The notes under the pieces are model-generated. The model had not been told where the DNA came from and ran no database searches. It was given only the letters and a program-made list of their open reading frames with translations. From Ferrimonas balearica (GTDB lineage Bacteria; Pseudomonadota; Gammaproteobacteria; Enterobacterales; Shewanellaceae): a stretch of 64,000 nt of DNA. The stretch lies in NCBI RefSeq assembly GCF_019802055.1, contig NZ_JAHVHW010000004.1, positions 744,001 to 808,000 on the forward strand, given 5' to 3'. Position numbers and translations under genes: made by a program. Below are positions 23,880 through 33,903 of the stretch, in pieces (the first letter of the stretch is position 1; each line of letters opens with the position of its first letter).

Positions 23880-25948
23880 CCGGCGTCTTCCGGCCTTGGC
23901 GCAATGGTGACGATATTGGCTTCCCGCCGTCCCAGCCGGGTGAGCAGCAATCGGCCCTGCTCGTCGATGGAGAGGCTGCGGTGGATCTTAATGCTCCCCC
24001 GCTCAAAGGTTTGCTGAACCGTCCGCTCTCCCTCCCGCCACAGCACCAGTTCGTCGGTGTCCTTTGCCCGGTGCAGATAGGCCACTCCGTTGTCGGTGAT
24101 CACCCAATTGCCCCAGTCGTCGGTGGCAAGCTCCTCAATCACCCGTTCACTGGGGGCACCCCCCACTTTCTTCCAAAGGCCGGGCACGTTGGGGCGGGTA
24201 AAGTAGAGCGCGCCGTCATTGCCCTGCTGCGCATACAGGCCGCCATTTTCAGTACGCTGGGTCAGTTGTCGGGTGGTGAGGTCCAGTTGCCAGATCTGCC
24301 AGCTGCCACTGCGGTTGCTGGCCACCAGCAAACGGTTGCCGTCCGCCAACCAGGTGGGGTTGCGGTAGTGGTGGGCATCCTGCAGCAGCACCTCGGTTCG
24401 CTCCTGAGTCAGGTCATAGAGGACAATTCGGGTTTCTCCGCCGTTTTCGGCGCTTACCGGCGCCACCAACCGTTGCCCATCCGGTGACCAGGCTGGCAGT
24501 TCCATTGCCCCTTCGTTGTGGCTCAGAGCCCTGGCGCCCCGGCCATCCCGCTGCGCCAGCCAGATCTCAAAGCGGCCGGAGCGGTTGGAGAGAAACGCCA
24601 TCCGATCGCCATTGGGGGCAAAGCTGCCGTAGAGATCCCGCCCGGCGGATTCAATCTTGTACTGCTTCTCTCCATCCCACACCTGCAGGTACTCCGGCGA
24701 GGCGTGCCGGACGTAGGCATAGTGGTTGGGCGTGGCCAGCGCTTCGATATTGAAGGGGGTCAGGTCCCGGTAGAGCGGCTGAATGGCGCCATCCTCAAGG
24801 GTGATCTGCCACAGGCTGTGGCCGCCGTCCCGCATGGAGTTGAACACCAGCGACTGGTCATCCCGACTCCAGCTCAGCCCATGGATGGAGGCTCGATCAT
24901 CGGTTTGCTGCTGCGCTTCTCCCTCCGGGGTCACAGTATGAAGTTCGGCCCAATAGGCACCCTGAAAGCGGACAAACGCCAGCGTGTCGCTCTGATGGGC
25001 CCAGGCCAGTTGGTTATCCCGCTGGCCCTGACTGGGCTGGGTCAGTTGCCGCCGCTCATGGGTGGTGAGGTCATAGAGAAACACCGCACTGTGTTCTTGC
25101 TGGGGCACCCGGTCAATCACCGCCAGATAGCGGCCAGAGGGGGACCAGTCCAGCGCCCGGTGAAAGCGCTCCTGCACGCAACTGGTGATGCGATGCTCTT
25201 CGAGGGTATCCAGGGTTTTGATCCAGACGTCACAACGGCCGGAGTCATCCACCCGCAGAAACGCCAGTTTCTGACCATCCGGCGACCAGGTCGGGCTGGA
25301 CTCGGTATCGCTGCTGAAGCTGATCTGACGCAACGAGGCGTTGGGCTGAGTCAGGTCCTGGATAAAGAGGCGGCCCGGCTCGTTATAGCGTTCCCACATA
25401 AACGCCAGGTAACGGCCATCGGGGGAGAGTGCCGGGGTCTCCTCCACCCCTTCCAGATAGGTCAGGGGCGTAGGCTTACCATAGATAAGAGGGGGCTTGG
25501 GGGTGCGGGGCCAGTTCCAGGACAGCCCCACCAGCAGGGCGATGGCAAGGGCGCTGATAAGGCCCCAACGCAGGGTAAAGCGGCCTTGGGAAGCGGGGGT
25601 ATCCGATGTGGATTCCTGCTCCAGCGGTTGAACCGGCAACAGCAGTTGATAGCCGGTTTTGGCGATGGTGCGGATCACCTCCTGCTCCCCGTCCGCCAGC
25701 AGCTTGCGCAGTTGATAGATGGCGTTGGTGATGCCCCGGTTACCCACGGCGGCATTGCCCTGCCAGACGTGCTCCACCAGCGCATCACGGCTGACGGTGT
25801 GGCCCGGTGCCTGAACCAGTTGCAGCAGCACCTCAAACACCTTGCGGGGCAGGGTTTCTTCCTGAACCTCCCCGTTCTGCTCGCGAGTTAACCGGAGTTC
25901 TCCCGGTACCACCCGCCAGCAACCAACCTGATACTCCCTGGTGTCCAT
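23876..25948 (-). CDS. ToxR/CadC-like membrane regulator with beta-propeller sensor
   Basis: A 690-residue one-component regulator. Residues 5-105 are an OmpR/ToxR-type winged helix (LPRKVFEVLLQLVQAPGHTVSRDALVEHVW, then GITNAIYQLRKLL and TIAKTGYQLL). A membrane span lies at about 128-148. The remaining 540 residues, periplasmic, are a TolB/PD40-like beta-propeller with repeated SPDG and S-P-T-W-S-P-D-G-Q-K-L blades. CadC-type proteins of this shape sense a periplasmic signal and bind DNA directly. The gene diverges from the subtilase pair with 334 bases between, so it may control them, which is inference. A conserved stop overlap joins it to the VOC gene on the other strand. Confidence 0.85.
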   Translation of the reverse strand: MDTREYQVGCWRVVPGELRLTREQNGEVQEETLPRKVFEVLLQLVQAPGHTVSRDALVEHVWQGNAAVGNRGITNAIYQLRKLLADGEQEVIRTIAKTGYQLLLPVQPLEQESTSDTPASQGRFTLRWGLISALAIALLVGLSWNWPRTPKPPLIYGKPTPLTYLEGVEETPALSPDGRYLAFMWERYNEPGRLFIQDLTQPNASLRQISFSSDTESSPTWSPDGQKLAFLRVDDSGRCDVWIKTLDTLEEHRITSCVQERFHRALDWSPSGRYLAVIDRVPQQEHSAVFLYDLTTHERRQLTQPSQGQRDNQLAWAHQSDTLAFVRFQGAYWAELHTVTPEGEAQQQTDDRASIHGLSWSRDDQSLVFNSMRDGGHSLWQITLEDGAIQPLYRDLTPFNIEALATPNHYAYVRHASPEYLQVWDGEKQYKIESAGRDLYGSFAPNGDRMAFLSNRSGRFEIWLAQRDGRGARALSHNEGAMELPAWSPDGQRLVAPVSAENGGETRIVLYDLTQERTEVLLQDAHHYRNPTWLADGNRLLVASNRSGSWQIWQLDLTTRQLTQRTENGGLYAQQGNDGALYFTRPNVPGLWKKVGGAPSERVIEELATDDWGNWVITDNGVAYLHRAKDTDELVLWREGERTVQQTFERGSIKIHRSLSIDEQGRLLLTRLGRREANIVTIAPRPEDAG

Positions 25949-26282
25949 TCCGCTTATTGTCCTGACCGCACATTGTTTTTGTTATCCCCATCACGAATAC
26001 CATATTCGGGCGGCAGGCTGTCAAATCCGATTCCGTGACATTCGCCAGTTGCCCCCACTTCCGAGACAAAACACAAAGCGGTAAGCCATTGAATAAATTG
26101 CAAATGATAAAAAAATGACAATAACAGGAGAGCGAGATGACCCCGGCTATCTTCCCTCCTGCCAACCCCCTTGGTTATCAACGTGAAAGGCCGGTGTCAC
26201 GCCGGTCCCGACGACAGACGCAAAGGCGCCCAAAGCAATAACAACCCGCGCCATCGGAACCAAACCGAGAAGGAATCAAGGG
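25949..26282. promoter_or_regulatory. divergent regulatory region of regulator and protease pair
   Basis: The 334 bases between two diverging genes are AT-rich around 26080-26130 (GAATAAATTGCAAATGATAAAA), where promoters are likely. No clear -35/-10 pair or operator repeat stood out. AAGGAATCAAGGG directly before 26283 is the ribosome-binding site of the protease-like gene. No ORF here has support. Confidence 0.4.
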
Positions 26283-29200
26283 ATGAATCAGAACCGCTTT
26301 ACTCTCTCACGGCTGGCACTCTGTGTTGGCCTGGCCATCGCTCCGGCGGCCGCCCTCGCCTCGCCCCAAACCGACGCCAAACTGCAGAAGGTCAGCAGCG
26401 AACAGCAGCAGACGCTCAGCCAGTATGTAGTAGTGCTGAACAGCAAAGGCGCCTGGCAGGCTGGAGGCAACGAAGCACAGGCACAGGCTGCGCAGGATCG
26501 CCTGGTGGCCCATGCCCGAACGCTTGATGGCAATCTGCAGGTGGTGGCCAGCAGCATGAAGCTGACCAACTCCATGCATCTGCGCCTGAGTGCGGAAGCC
26601 GCCAAGGCGCTGGAGAGCCACGAGGATGTCGCCGGGATCTACGCCTACCAGCCGCGCTTTGAATCCAAGCAGAGCCAGCAACTGATGGCCCGCAGCGACG
26701 CCCTGGAAACTGCAGCCCGCGCCATCAGCGCCGCCGCACCGGCCCTGACCGCCGAAGAAAATGCGGGCGCTGGCATCAAGGTGGCGATCCTCTCCACCGG
26801 TATCGATTACACCCACAAAGATATGGGCGGTGATGGCACCGAGGAGAGCTACGCCAACGCCATGGCCAACGCCACCACCGAGTTTGACGGCTTCCCCACG
26901 GATGTGGTGGTCTCCGGCCACGATTTCGCCTCCGAAGCGGGCTGGGGTGAGGACCTCAACCCCATCGACGGCGCCGAGCCCTACGAGCACTGGTCAGGCT
27001 GGGTATTCCCCACCGGGCGCGGCACCGCGCTGGCGTCAGTGGTTCGTACGCTGGCGCCGGGCGCGCAGCTGATGGCCTACAAGATGGCTGGCGTGGCCGA
27101 CCCCTACGGCTATGGCATGCAGATGAGCATGCCCTCCGTCACCTCCATGGCCGCCGCGATGGAGCATGCGGTGGAAGCGGGTGCCGACATCATCATGGTG
27201 GACCACAACCTCTACGGCTATCACTTTGCCGCCTATAACGACCCCAGCGATGGCCAGGCTTCGCCCCTCTCGCTCGACATCGATATGGTGAACGCCGCCT
27301 CCGCTAAGGGCGCACTGGTGGTTACCACTGCGGGGATGTTCGGTGAGTATCCCTCCAAGTACAACGTGGCCTGGATGGCCGCCGCCAATGATTCCCTGGC
27401 AGTAGGCGGTGTGGAATCCGCTGGTGAAGACCAACTGACCACCTCCGCCTGGTCACCCCATGGCCCGGTGCGCGGGACCCAAACCATCAAGCCCGATCTG
27501 GTCAGCTACGCCACCGACATCGACGTCGCGACTCCGGGCTCCGGTGACGGCAGGGATGTGCTGAGCCATCCGGATCTCTCCGTGGCGCGGGTAGCCGCCG
27601 CAGCCGCCATCCTGAAATCCCAGCGTCCCGAGCTCTCCAACCTGGAGGTCAAAGCGCTGCTGACCAACACCGCCAACCACAATGTGCAGCGCGGCGACAG
27701 CGGTCAGAACGCCTCCGTCACCCACATCGGTGGTGGTGTGGAAAACATGGACGCCGCGCTGACCTCTCCGGTTGCCATCTGGGAGAAGGACAGCCACCAG
27801 CCGCACCTGAAATTTGGCCACCAGGAGGTGGACGGTGAGGCGCGCCTGGTGAAAGAGGTCTCCCTGCGCAACTACAGCGACAAGGCCCAGACCTACACCC
27901 TGAGCATCGAGCTGGCTGAGGGCCGCGAGGGCAACAGCGCCATCAGCTGGACCTTCCCGGAATCAGTCACCGTGCCCGCCAACAGCACCCTGACCGTACC
28001 GGTGATCATGGAGATCAACGGCGCCGCCCTGCCCGCCTTCGCCCTCACCAAAACCGGCGATTACGGTATTGAGAACTGGGAGAAGATGGAGCTGAACGGC
28101 TACCTGATGTTGAGCGCCGATGAGCAGCCCACCCTGAACATGGGCTGGTCCGTACTGCCCCGCAGTAAAGGCAGCATCCGCCGTAACTTCGACACCTTTG
28201 AAGAGTACTTCGGAGGTGACCACCCTTTACCCTGGAGCGAGGGTACTGAGGGACGCAAACAGTCCTTTACCAACACCGGCGACCACGCCATGACGGTTGC
28301 TGCCCTGCCCATTATGGCCTCCCGCAAGGCCCGCCCCGAAGGCAAGCAGGACACCAACAACCTGTTTAAGCATGTCGGCGGCGGCGTCTTTGATGCGGCC
28401 CAGTGCAGCAGCGGCAAAAAGATGATGTTGGGAGCCACCATGCAGGCTCCGATGGACATCGCCGTCTCCAATCACATGGATAAGATTGGTGATGCCCTGT
28501 TCTACTTCGAGATCTACCCCAAGTCGATCGTCGAGATGTATGAACTGGATAAGGGGGTCAACTACCCGCCCTACCTGATGGACGAAGAGTGGATCGGCTA
28601 CGGCTGGGTCACCCTGGATGAGAATGGCCAGCCCATCACCACCATCATCGACCTGAACCAACCCTACGATTACGCCAACCCGACGGCGCGCTACACCACC
28701 TCGGTACTGCCTGCCTACTTCACGCCGGGCAGCAGCAACGTAGTGGCCCAGTTCTGTCTGGAGGAGATGTTCCACCACGAGGTGGACAGCGTTGAGGATT
28801 TTGATTCCAACCTCGGCTTTATCTTCTCTACCGACCGCGATGCCTTCCCCGATTTTGGCGGACCGATCGTTCAGTACAACCCGGTGAAATATGGCACCGA
28901 AGTGGTCACCACCTACTTCGACTGGTTCAGCGGTCAGGAGATGGAGCAGGTCAGCTACGGCACCGCCGAAATCAAGATGAACCGCCTCGACGTCGAGGGA
29001 GTGGAAGGTAACGAGTGGGCCTCCATGCTGGAGTTGGCCCCGGGTGAGAGCGCCATGCTTTATGCCCAGAAAGACGGGTATTGTGGCGGCATCGGCATCG
29101 GCGGCCCCCAAACCTGTGCCCCGGCCGACTTTATGCTGATGAGCCTTAACAGTGACCTCGCCGTCTGGGGCGAAACCCAACCCACTCTGGGTCTGGTGGC

Positions 29201-29870
29201 CTCGGTCAAAGAGGAGCAGCAGTTCAGCGTGGAGGAGAACGCTCCCTCCGGTACGGTGATCGGCAAGCTGGAGGCAGACACCTACGGCTTCTTCGCCATC
29301 GGCGCCTATAACGAGGAGAGCTACTCCCCCTTCGAGTTCCAGCTGGCCGCCGCCATCCCGGGCAACCCGGTCAGCCTGGCGAAGGACGGCACTCTGACCG
29401 TCAATAACAGCGCCGCGCTGGACTACGAGAACCTCAAGTCCTTCGTCGTTAAGGTGCAAACCCGTCAGGGCAATGACATCACCCCCACCGTGGATGTGGT
29501 GGTGGAGATCAGCAACCTCAACGACATCGCCCCGGTGCAGGAGGGCAATCTGCCTTCCATCAACGTAATGCAGGGTGACAGCGTCGAGGTCTCCCTCGGT
29601 GGCCTCTTTACCGATGCCGAGGGCGACAGCGTCAGCCTCAGTGTCAGTGGTCTGCCTGCCGGTCTGATGTTCAGCGCTGAGAGCCAGGTGGTCAGTGGCA
29701 CTGCCGATGAGGTGGGCCAGTTTACCGCGACCGTTACCGCCAGCGATGGCGTAAACGAGGTAACCAGCACCATGAGCATCGTGGTGGAGGCACAGCCCGA
29801 GGATGACAGCGGCAGTCTGGGCTTCGGTCTGCCCCTGCTGGCCTGGCTGATGCTGCGCCGCCGCAAGTAA
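26283..29870 (+). CDS. catalytically dead subtilase (S8 pseudoprotease)
   Basis: A 1195-residue exported protein with signal peptide (cleavage near A-L-A-S, residue 25), an inhibitor-I9-like propeptide region to about 140 and a subtilisin fold. Aligning by eye, the catalytic Asp of the usual D-T-G-I-D is Ser171 (ILSTGID), the His of H-G-T-H-V-A is Arg246 (GRGTALAS), the oxyanion Asn is Met352 (TAGMFG), and the nucleophile in G-T-S-M-A is Asp431 (HPDLSVARVAA). The fold signatures around them remain, so this is not random decay. After the domain come a long beta-rich region, a cadherin-like repeat (LDYE, then NLNDIAP), an Ig-like domain and a C-terminal GSLGFGLPLLAWLMLRRRK tail like GlyGly-CTERM. 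I infer a secreted binding or regulatory partner of the adjacent active subtilase. Confidence 0.82.
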   Translation: MNQNRFTLSRLALCVGLAIAPAAALASPQTDAKLQKVSSEQQQTLSQYVVVLNSKGAWQAGGNEAQAQAAQDRLVAHARTLDGNLQVVASSMKLTNSMHLRLSAEAAKALESHEDVAGIYAYQPRFESKQSQQLMARSDALETAARAISAAAPALTAEENAGAGIKVAILSTGIDYTHKDMGGDGTEESYANAMANATTEFDGFPTDVVVSGHDFASEAGWGEDLNPIDGAEPYEHWSGWVFPTGRGTALASVVRTLAPGAQLMAYKMAGVADPYGYGMQMSMPSVTSMAAAMEHAVEAGADIIMVDHNLYGYHFAAYNDPSDGQASPLSLDIDMVNAASAKGALVVTTAGMFGEYPSKYNVAWMAAANDSLAVGGVESAGEDQLTTSAWSPHGPVRGTQTIKPDLVSYATDIDVATPGSGDGRDVLSHPDLSVARVAAAAAILKSQRPELSNLEVKALLTNTANHNVQRGDSGQNASVTHIGGGVENMDAALTSPVAIWEKDSHQPHLKFGHQEVDGEARLVKEVSLRNYSDKAQTYTLSIELAEGREGNSAISWTFPESVTVPANSTLTVPVIMEINGAALPAFALTKTGDYGIENWEKMELNGYLMLSADEQPTLNMGWSVLPRSKGSIRRNFDTFEEYFGGDHPLPWSEGTEGRKQSFTNTGDHAMTVAALPIMASRKARPEGKQDTNNLFKHVGGGVFDAAQCSSGKKMMLGATMQAPMDIAVSNHMDKIGDALFYFEIYPKSIVEMYELDKGVNYPPYLMDEEWIGYGWVTLDENGQPITTIIDLNQPYDYANPTARYTTSVLPAYFTPGSSNVVAQFCLEEMFHHEVDSVEDFDSNLGFIFSTDRDAFPDFGGPIVQYNPVKYGTEVVTTYFDWFSGQEMEQVSYGTAEIKMNRLDVEGVEGNEWASMLELAPGESAMLYAQKDGYCGGIGIGGPQTCAPADFMLMSLNSDLAVWGETQPTLGLVASVKEEQQFSVEENAPSGTVIGKLEADTYGFFAIGAYNEESYSPFEFQLAAAIPGNPVSLAKDGTLTVNNSAALDYENLKSFVVKVQTRQGNDITPTVDVVVEISNLNDIAPVQEGNLPSINVMQGDSVEVSLGGLFTDAEGDSVSLSVSGLPAGLMFSAESQVVSGTADEVGQFTATVTASDGVNEVTSTMSIVVEAQPEDDSGSLGFGLPLLAWLMLRRRK

Positions 29871-29883
29871 ACCGGTCTTAAAC

Positions 29884-29932
29884 GGGGTGCCGGATACGCC
29901 CTGGTAAAACACTCTACCGGCACCCCTTTTTT
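29884..29932 (+). terminator. hairpin between the two subtilase genes
   Basis: GGGGTGCCGG (29884-29893) pairs with CCGGCACCCC (29917-29926), followed by six T residues. It should partly or fully separate transcription of the pseudoprotease from the active protease 30 bases downstream. Confidence 0.75.
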
Positions 29933-29961
29933 CTTTCGACATAACGAGAAGGAGTCACGTT

Positions 29962-32900
29962 GTGTACAGACTCACCTTACTGGCCGGTCTGATCGCCTCT
30001 GCGGTCACTAACGCCAACGACAGCCCCCTGCCCTATCAGGCCCGCCCGGAGCCGATACTGCCCGCCGTGACCATGAAGGCACGGGAACGCGACATCAGCG
30101 ACCTCTACTTTATCCATTTCAAAGGGGAACCCCTCTCGGTGGCTGCCCATTCCCTGCAAAGCGTGGGGATCCAGACAATGCACAGCGGCAGTGCCCGCCT
30201 GAACGTCAAAGCCCCCGCCAGTCAGCAGTACCTGGCCCGTCTGGCGCAGGACCGCGCCAGCGTCCGCCAGCAGTTGAACCAAACTCTGGGCCGCTCGCTG
30301 CAGTTTGAGCGCGAGTACGGCACCGTCATCAATGCCGCCACCGTTCGCCTGAGCGAAGAGGAAGCGGCCCAACTGCGCCGCCATAAAGCGATCACTCTGG
30401 TGGACAAGGTCAACCTGCATCAGCTGCACACCGACTCCGGCCCGGAATTCATCGGTGCCGACAAGCTGTGGCAGGGCCAGGACAGTGACCTTCCCACCAA
30501 GGGTGAGGGGGTCATTGTCGGCATCATCGACACCGGTATCGACGCGGACCACCCCTCATTCACCGCAGAGGCCAGTGACGGTTACGTCCACACCAACCCG
30601 CTGGGCAGCGGCGTTTATCTTGGCGATTGCCAGACCCACGACTGGATCTGCAACGACAAACTGATCGGCGTGGTGAGCTACCCGGAACTGCGCAACTGGT
30701 ATCCCGCCAGCCCGGTTGAAGGGTTTGAGCGTCCGGAGATCATCGAAACCGGCTGGGACATGCAGGGACACGGTACCCATGTGGCTTCCACCGCTGCGGG
30801 TAACCCGCTGACCGATTTGCCGATCTACAACGTCCTTGGCGATCTGGCTCAGTTCCGCATGCCCGCCATCAGCGGTGTGGCCCCCCGCGCCAACATCGTC
30901 TCCTACCAGGTGTGCCTGCCCGCCGGTTCCGACGGGGGCTGCTTCCCGGACCTGACCATCCAGGCTCTGGAGCACGCCATCGAACACGGCGTCAATGTGA
31001 TCAACTACTCCGTCGGCGGCGGTGCCGACAGCCCCTGGGAAGCCACCGACTCCCTGGCCTTCCTGAACGCCCGTGTGGCGGGCCTTCATGTCGCCACCTC
31101 CGCAGGCAACAGCGGTCCCGGCCCGGAAACCATCGGTGCCCCGGGTAACGCTCCCTGGATCACCACCGTGGCCGCCTACACCCATGACCGCGCCTACGCC
31201 GATAAGCAGCTGACGGGATTCAGCGGTGGCGACAGCACGCCGGTGCCCATGGATGGCAAAGGCGCCACCCTGGCCTACAGCGGCCCTATTGTGGATGCCG
31301 CCAACTACGGCGACGGCAACTGCAACAACGCCTTCCCCGCCGACACCTTCAACGGTGAAATCGTGCTGTGTCGCCGCGGCGACATCGCCCGTGTCGCCAA
31401 GGGCAGCAATGTGCTCTCCGGTGGTGCCGGCGGTCTGGTGCTGGTAAACCTCGCCGACGGCGCACAGAACATTGAGGCGGATCTCCATGTGCTTCCCGCC
31501 ATTCAATTGAACGCCACCGACGGCGAGACGCTGATCAACTGGCTGGCCAGCGGCAGTGACCATCAGGTCACCATCGAAGCCTCCGCCATGGTGAAAGACC
31601 CTGAGTTGGGTGACATCGCCGGGGACTTCACCTCCCGTGGGCCCAATGTGCCTTACCCCACCTCGCTGGCGCCGGATCTGGCTGCACCGGGGGTCGACAT
31701 CATGGCCGCCCACACCACCGAGTGGCCCTACGTCGAGACCCAGCCGCCGGAGTACACCTTTATGAGCGGCACCTCCATGGCCAGCCCCCATGTGGCGGGC
31801 GCTCTGGCCCTGGTTACCGCATTGCGCCCGGACTGGACCCCAGCCCAAGTGCAATCCGCCCTGATGAGCACCGCCAAGGTCACCACCTACACCGATGACG
31901 ATTACGACGGCGTCAAAACCGACTCCACCCCGTTTGATGCCGGCACCGGTCGCATTCAGGTGGCGGAAGCGGTGAAGGCGGGCCTGCTGATGGACGTGTC
32001 GGAAGCGGAGTATCTGGCGGCGGATCCTGCGCTGGGAGGTGACCCGGCCGATCTCAACCTGCCCTCCCTGATGGCGGTTGAGTGTGTGGTTTCCTGCAAC
32101 TGGACCCGCACCGTGACCGCCACCAGCGCCGGCACCTGGACCACCTCACCGGACTATCAGAGTGCCGGATTTGATATCACGGTTTCCCCGAGCAGCTTCA
32201 CCCTGCAAAGTGGCGAATCCCAGGAGCTGACCATCAGCGCCACCGCCAACGCCAATCTGGCGTCCGAGTGGGTGTTTGGCCGGGTCCTGCTCAACCGAAG
32301 CGGCCTGCCGCAGCAGCACCTCACCGCAGCGATCAACTTTACCGGCGGTACCGCGCCGGTTCCGGATCCAGACAGCCGTGGCCCCGTCATCAGCGCACAT
32401 CGGGATGTGGACAGCCATCGCCTGGAAGGCTTTGTCACCATCGGCACCGACAACCTGCAGCTGACCCCGTACGGCATGACCAAAGTGGCGATGCACACTG
32501 CGGAAACACTGGGGGATGAGAGCCCGACGCTGCCGGTGAACGATCTGGACAATGTGCACAGCGTGGCGATCAGCACCAACGCCGACACCCGCCTGCTCTC
32601 CGCCTGGATCACCGAAGCGGACGCGCCGGATCTCGACCTCTATATCGTTCGCGATGCCGACCTCAATGGCGTGCCCTCTCAGGTGGAACTGAACAACGCC
32701 AGCTGCATCAGCGGGCGGGTCGACAGTCAGGAGTCCTGCGTCATTGAACACCCCACACCGGGCAGTTATCTGGTGGTGGTGCACAACTTCGCCGGAACCG
32801 AGGCGGGCCAGTGGGACAGCCACACGGTTGCAGTGGCCAGCGCAGGCAAATCGGAAGGCAACTTCAGCCTGAGCGCCCCAACCAGTGTGGCCCCTAACGA

Positions 32901-33768
32901 GGCCTTTGCGGTGGATCTGCACTGGAATGAGCCGATGGAAGCCGGTGACGTGTACTACGGCGCCTTCACCATCGGCACCCATCCGGACCTGCCGGAAAAC
33001 ATCGGCATGGTGCAATTTGAGCTGCATCGTGGTGCCGATGATGTGGCGCTGAGCGTGGACAGCACAGCCATCAAAGCAGGCGAACCCATCACCTACAGCA
33101 TTGAGTTGATGGCCAACCCCGGCGCAGTGGATCGTCACTACACCCTGACCTCCACCCTGCCCCAGGGCTTTTCGGTCACTGAGGCTGAAGGGGCCGAAGT
33201 CGATGGAGACCAGATCAGCTGGAGTGTGGTGCAGGTCGCTGGCGGTGACAGCCAGACGCTGACACTGGTGGTGGACAGCAGCGCTGTGGTCACCGAGACC
33301 GAACTGGCGCTGAGCCTGAGCCATCGCGTCAACGAGATGGAAGCGGTCACCGACATGGCTCCGTCCGTTACCGTAGCGGGTCGCCCCACGGCACAGATCA
33401 ATGGTGAAAGCGAACTGGCCCTTGAGGTGCAGAGCCCCGCTACCGTGGAACTGAGTGCCGAAGGCAGCCAGGGCGCGGAGGGGGAAACCCTGAGCTACCA
33501 GTGGCAACAACTGTCCGGCCCGACGCTGACCCTGAGTGGCAGTGACAGCGAGACGTTGTCCATTACCGTCCCGGCTCTGAGCAGTGACCAGCAGGCGGAG
33601 ATCGCCCTGGTGGTGATCACCGAATCCGGCACCAGCCTGCCGGTGGTGGCCACGCTCAACCTGGCGGCAGAGCCGGTTGCCCAGCCCGGTAGCGGAGGTG
33701 GCAGCGGCGGCAGTATGGGGTGGTTTGCCCTGCTGCTCCTCGGTGCTGCTCTGGGCCGTCGCCGCTGA
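29962..33768 (+). CDS. secreted S8 serine protease with GlyGly-CTERM anchor
   Basis: A 1268-residue extracellular subtilase with an intact triad: Asp190 in IIDTGID, His270 in GHGTHVAS, Ser605 in SGTSMASPHVAG, and oxyanion Asn383 in SAGNSG. It has a signal peptide, a propeptide to about 155, and a protease-associated (PA) domain inserted at about 430-535 (NAFPADTFNGEIVLCRRGD). Beyond 700 come beta domains, including a PPC-like segment (LDLYIVRDADLNGVP), and the tail GSGGSMGWFALLLLGAALGRRR is a classic GlyGly-CTERM signal for rhombosortase processing after type II secretion. Start is GTG at 29962 with AAGGAG seven bases upstream. It is probably a scavenging protease. It lies in tandem with a dead paralogue. 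Confidence 0.9.
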   Translation: MYRLTLLAGLIASAVTNANDSPLPYQARPEPILPAVTMKARERDISDLYFIHFKGEPLSVAAHSLQSVGIQTMHSGSARLNVKAPASQQYLARLAQDRASVRQQLNQTLGRSLQFEREYGTVINAATVRLSEEEAAQLRRHKAITLVDKVNLHQLHTDSGPEFIGADKLWQGQDSDLPTKGEGVIVGIIDTGIDADHPSFTAEASDGYVHTNPLGSGVYLGDCQTHDWICNDKLIGVVSYPELRNWYPASPVEGFERPEIIETGWDMQGHGTHVASTAAGNPLTDLPIYNVLGDLAQFRMPAISGVAPRANIVSYQVCLPAGSDGGCFPDLTIQALEHAIEHGVNVINYSVGGGADSPWEATDSLAFLNARVAGLHVATSAGNSGPGPETIGAPGNAPWITTVAAYTHDRAYADKQLTGFSGGDSTPVPMDGKGATLAYSGPIVDAANYGDGNCNNAFPADTFNGEIVLCRRGDIARVAKGSNVLSGGAGGLVLVNLADGAQNIEADLHVLPAIQLNATDGETLINWLASGSDHQVTIEASAMVKDPELGDIAGDFTSRGPNVPYPTSLAPDLAAPGVDIMAAHTTEWPYVETQPPEYTFMSGTSMASPHVAGALALVTALRPDWTPAQVQSALMSTAKVTTYTDDDYDGVKTDSTPFDAGTGRIQVAEAVKAGLLMDVSEAEYLAADPALGGDPADLNLPSLMAVECVVSCNWTRTVTATSAGTWTTSPDYQSAGFDITVSPSSFTLQSGESQELTISATANANLASEWVFGRVLLNRSGLPQQHLTAAINFTGGTAPVPDPDSRGPVISAHRDVDSHRLEGFVTIGTDNLQLTPYGMTKVAMHTAETLGDESPTLPVNDLDNVHSVAISTNADTRLLSAWITEADAPDLDLYIVRDADLNGVPSQVELNNASCISGRVDSQESCVIEHPTPGSYLVVVHNFAGTEAGQWDSHTVAVASAGKSEGNFSLSAPTSVAPNEAFAVDLHWNEPMEAGDVYYGAFTIGTHPDLPENIGMVQFELHRGADDVALSVDSTAIKAGEPITYSIELMANPGAVDRHYTLTSTLPQGFSVTEAEGAEVDGDQISWSVVQVAGGDSQTLTLVVDSSAVVTETELALSLSHRVNEMEAVTDMAPSVTVAGRPTAQINGESELALEVQSPATVELSAEGSQGAEGETLSYQWQQLSGPTLTLSGSDSETLSITVPALSSDQQAEIALVVITESGTSLPVVATLNLAAEPVAQPGSGGGSGGSMGWFALLLLGAALGRRR

Positions 33769-33795
33769 TCATTTTTCTTTTCCATTTAGTCTTTT

Positions 33796-33818
33796 AGCGC
33801 CCTTCGGGGCGCTTTTTT
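33796..33818 (+). terminator. terminator of the active subtilase gene
   Basis: AGCGCCC-TTCG-GGGCGCT at 33796-33812 with a UUCG tetraloop and a six-T tail, 28 bases after the stop. Confidence 0.88.
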
Positions 33819-33903
33819 GTGGCGCTGGTTGGGGCCAGGATCACAGCCGCTCTTTCCCTCTCTCTGCCATACTTGTTCTCCCTTCCATTAACGAGAGAAG
33901 AAG

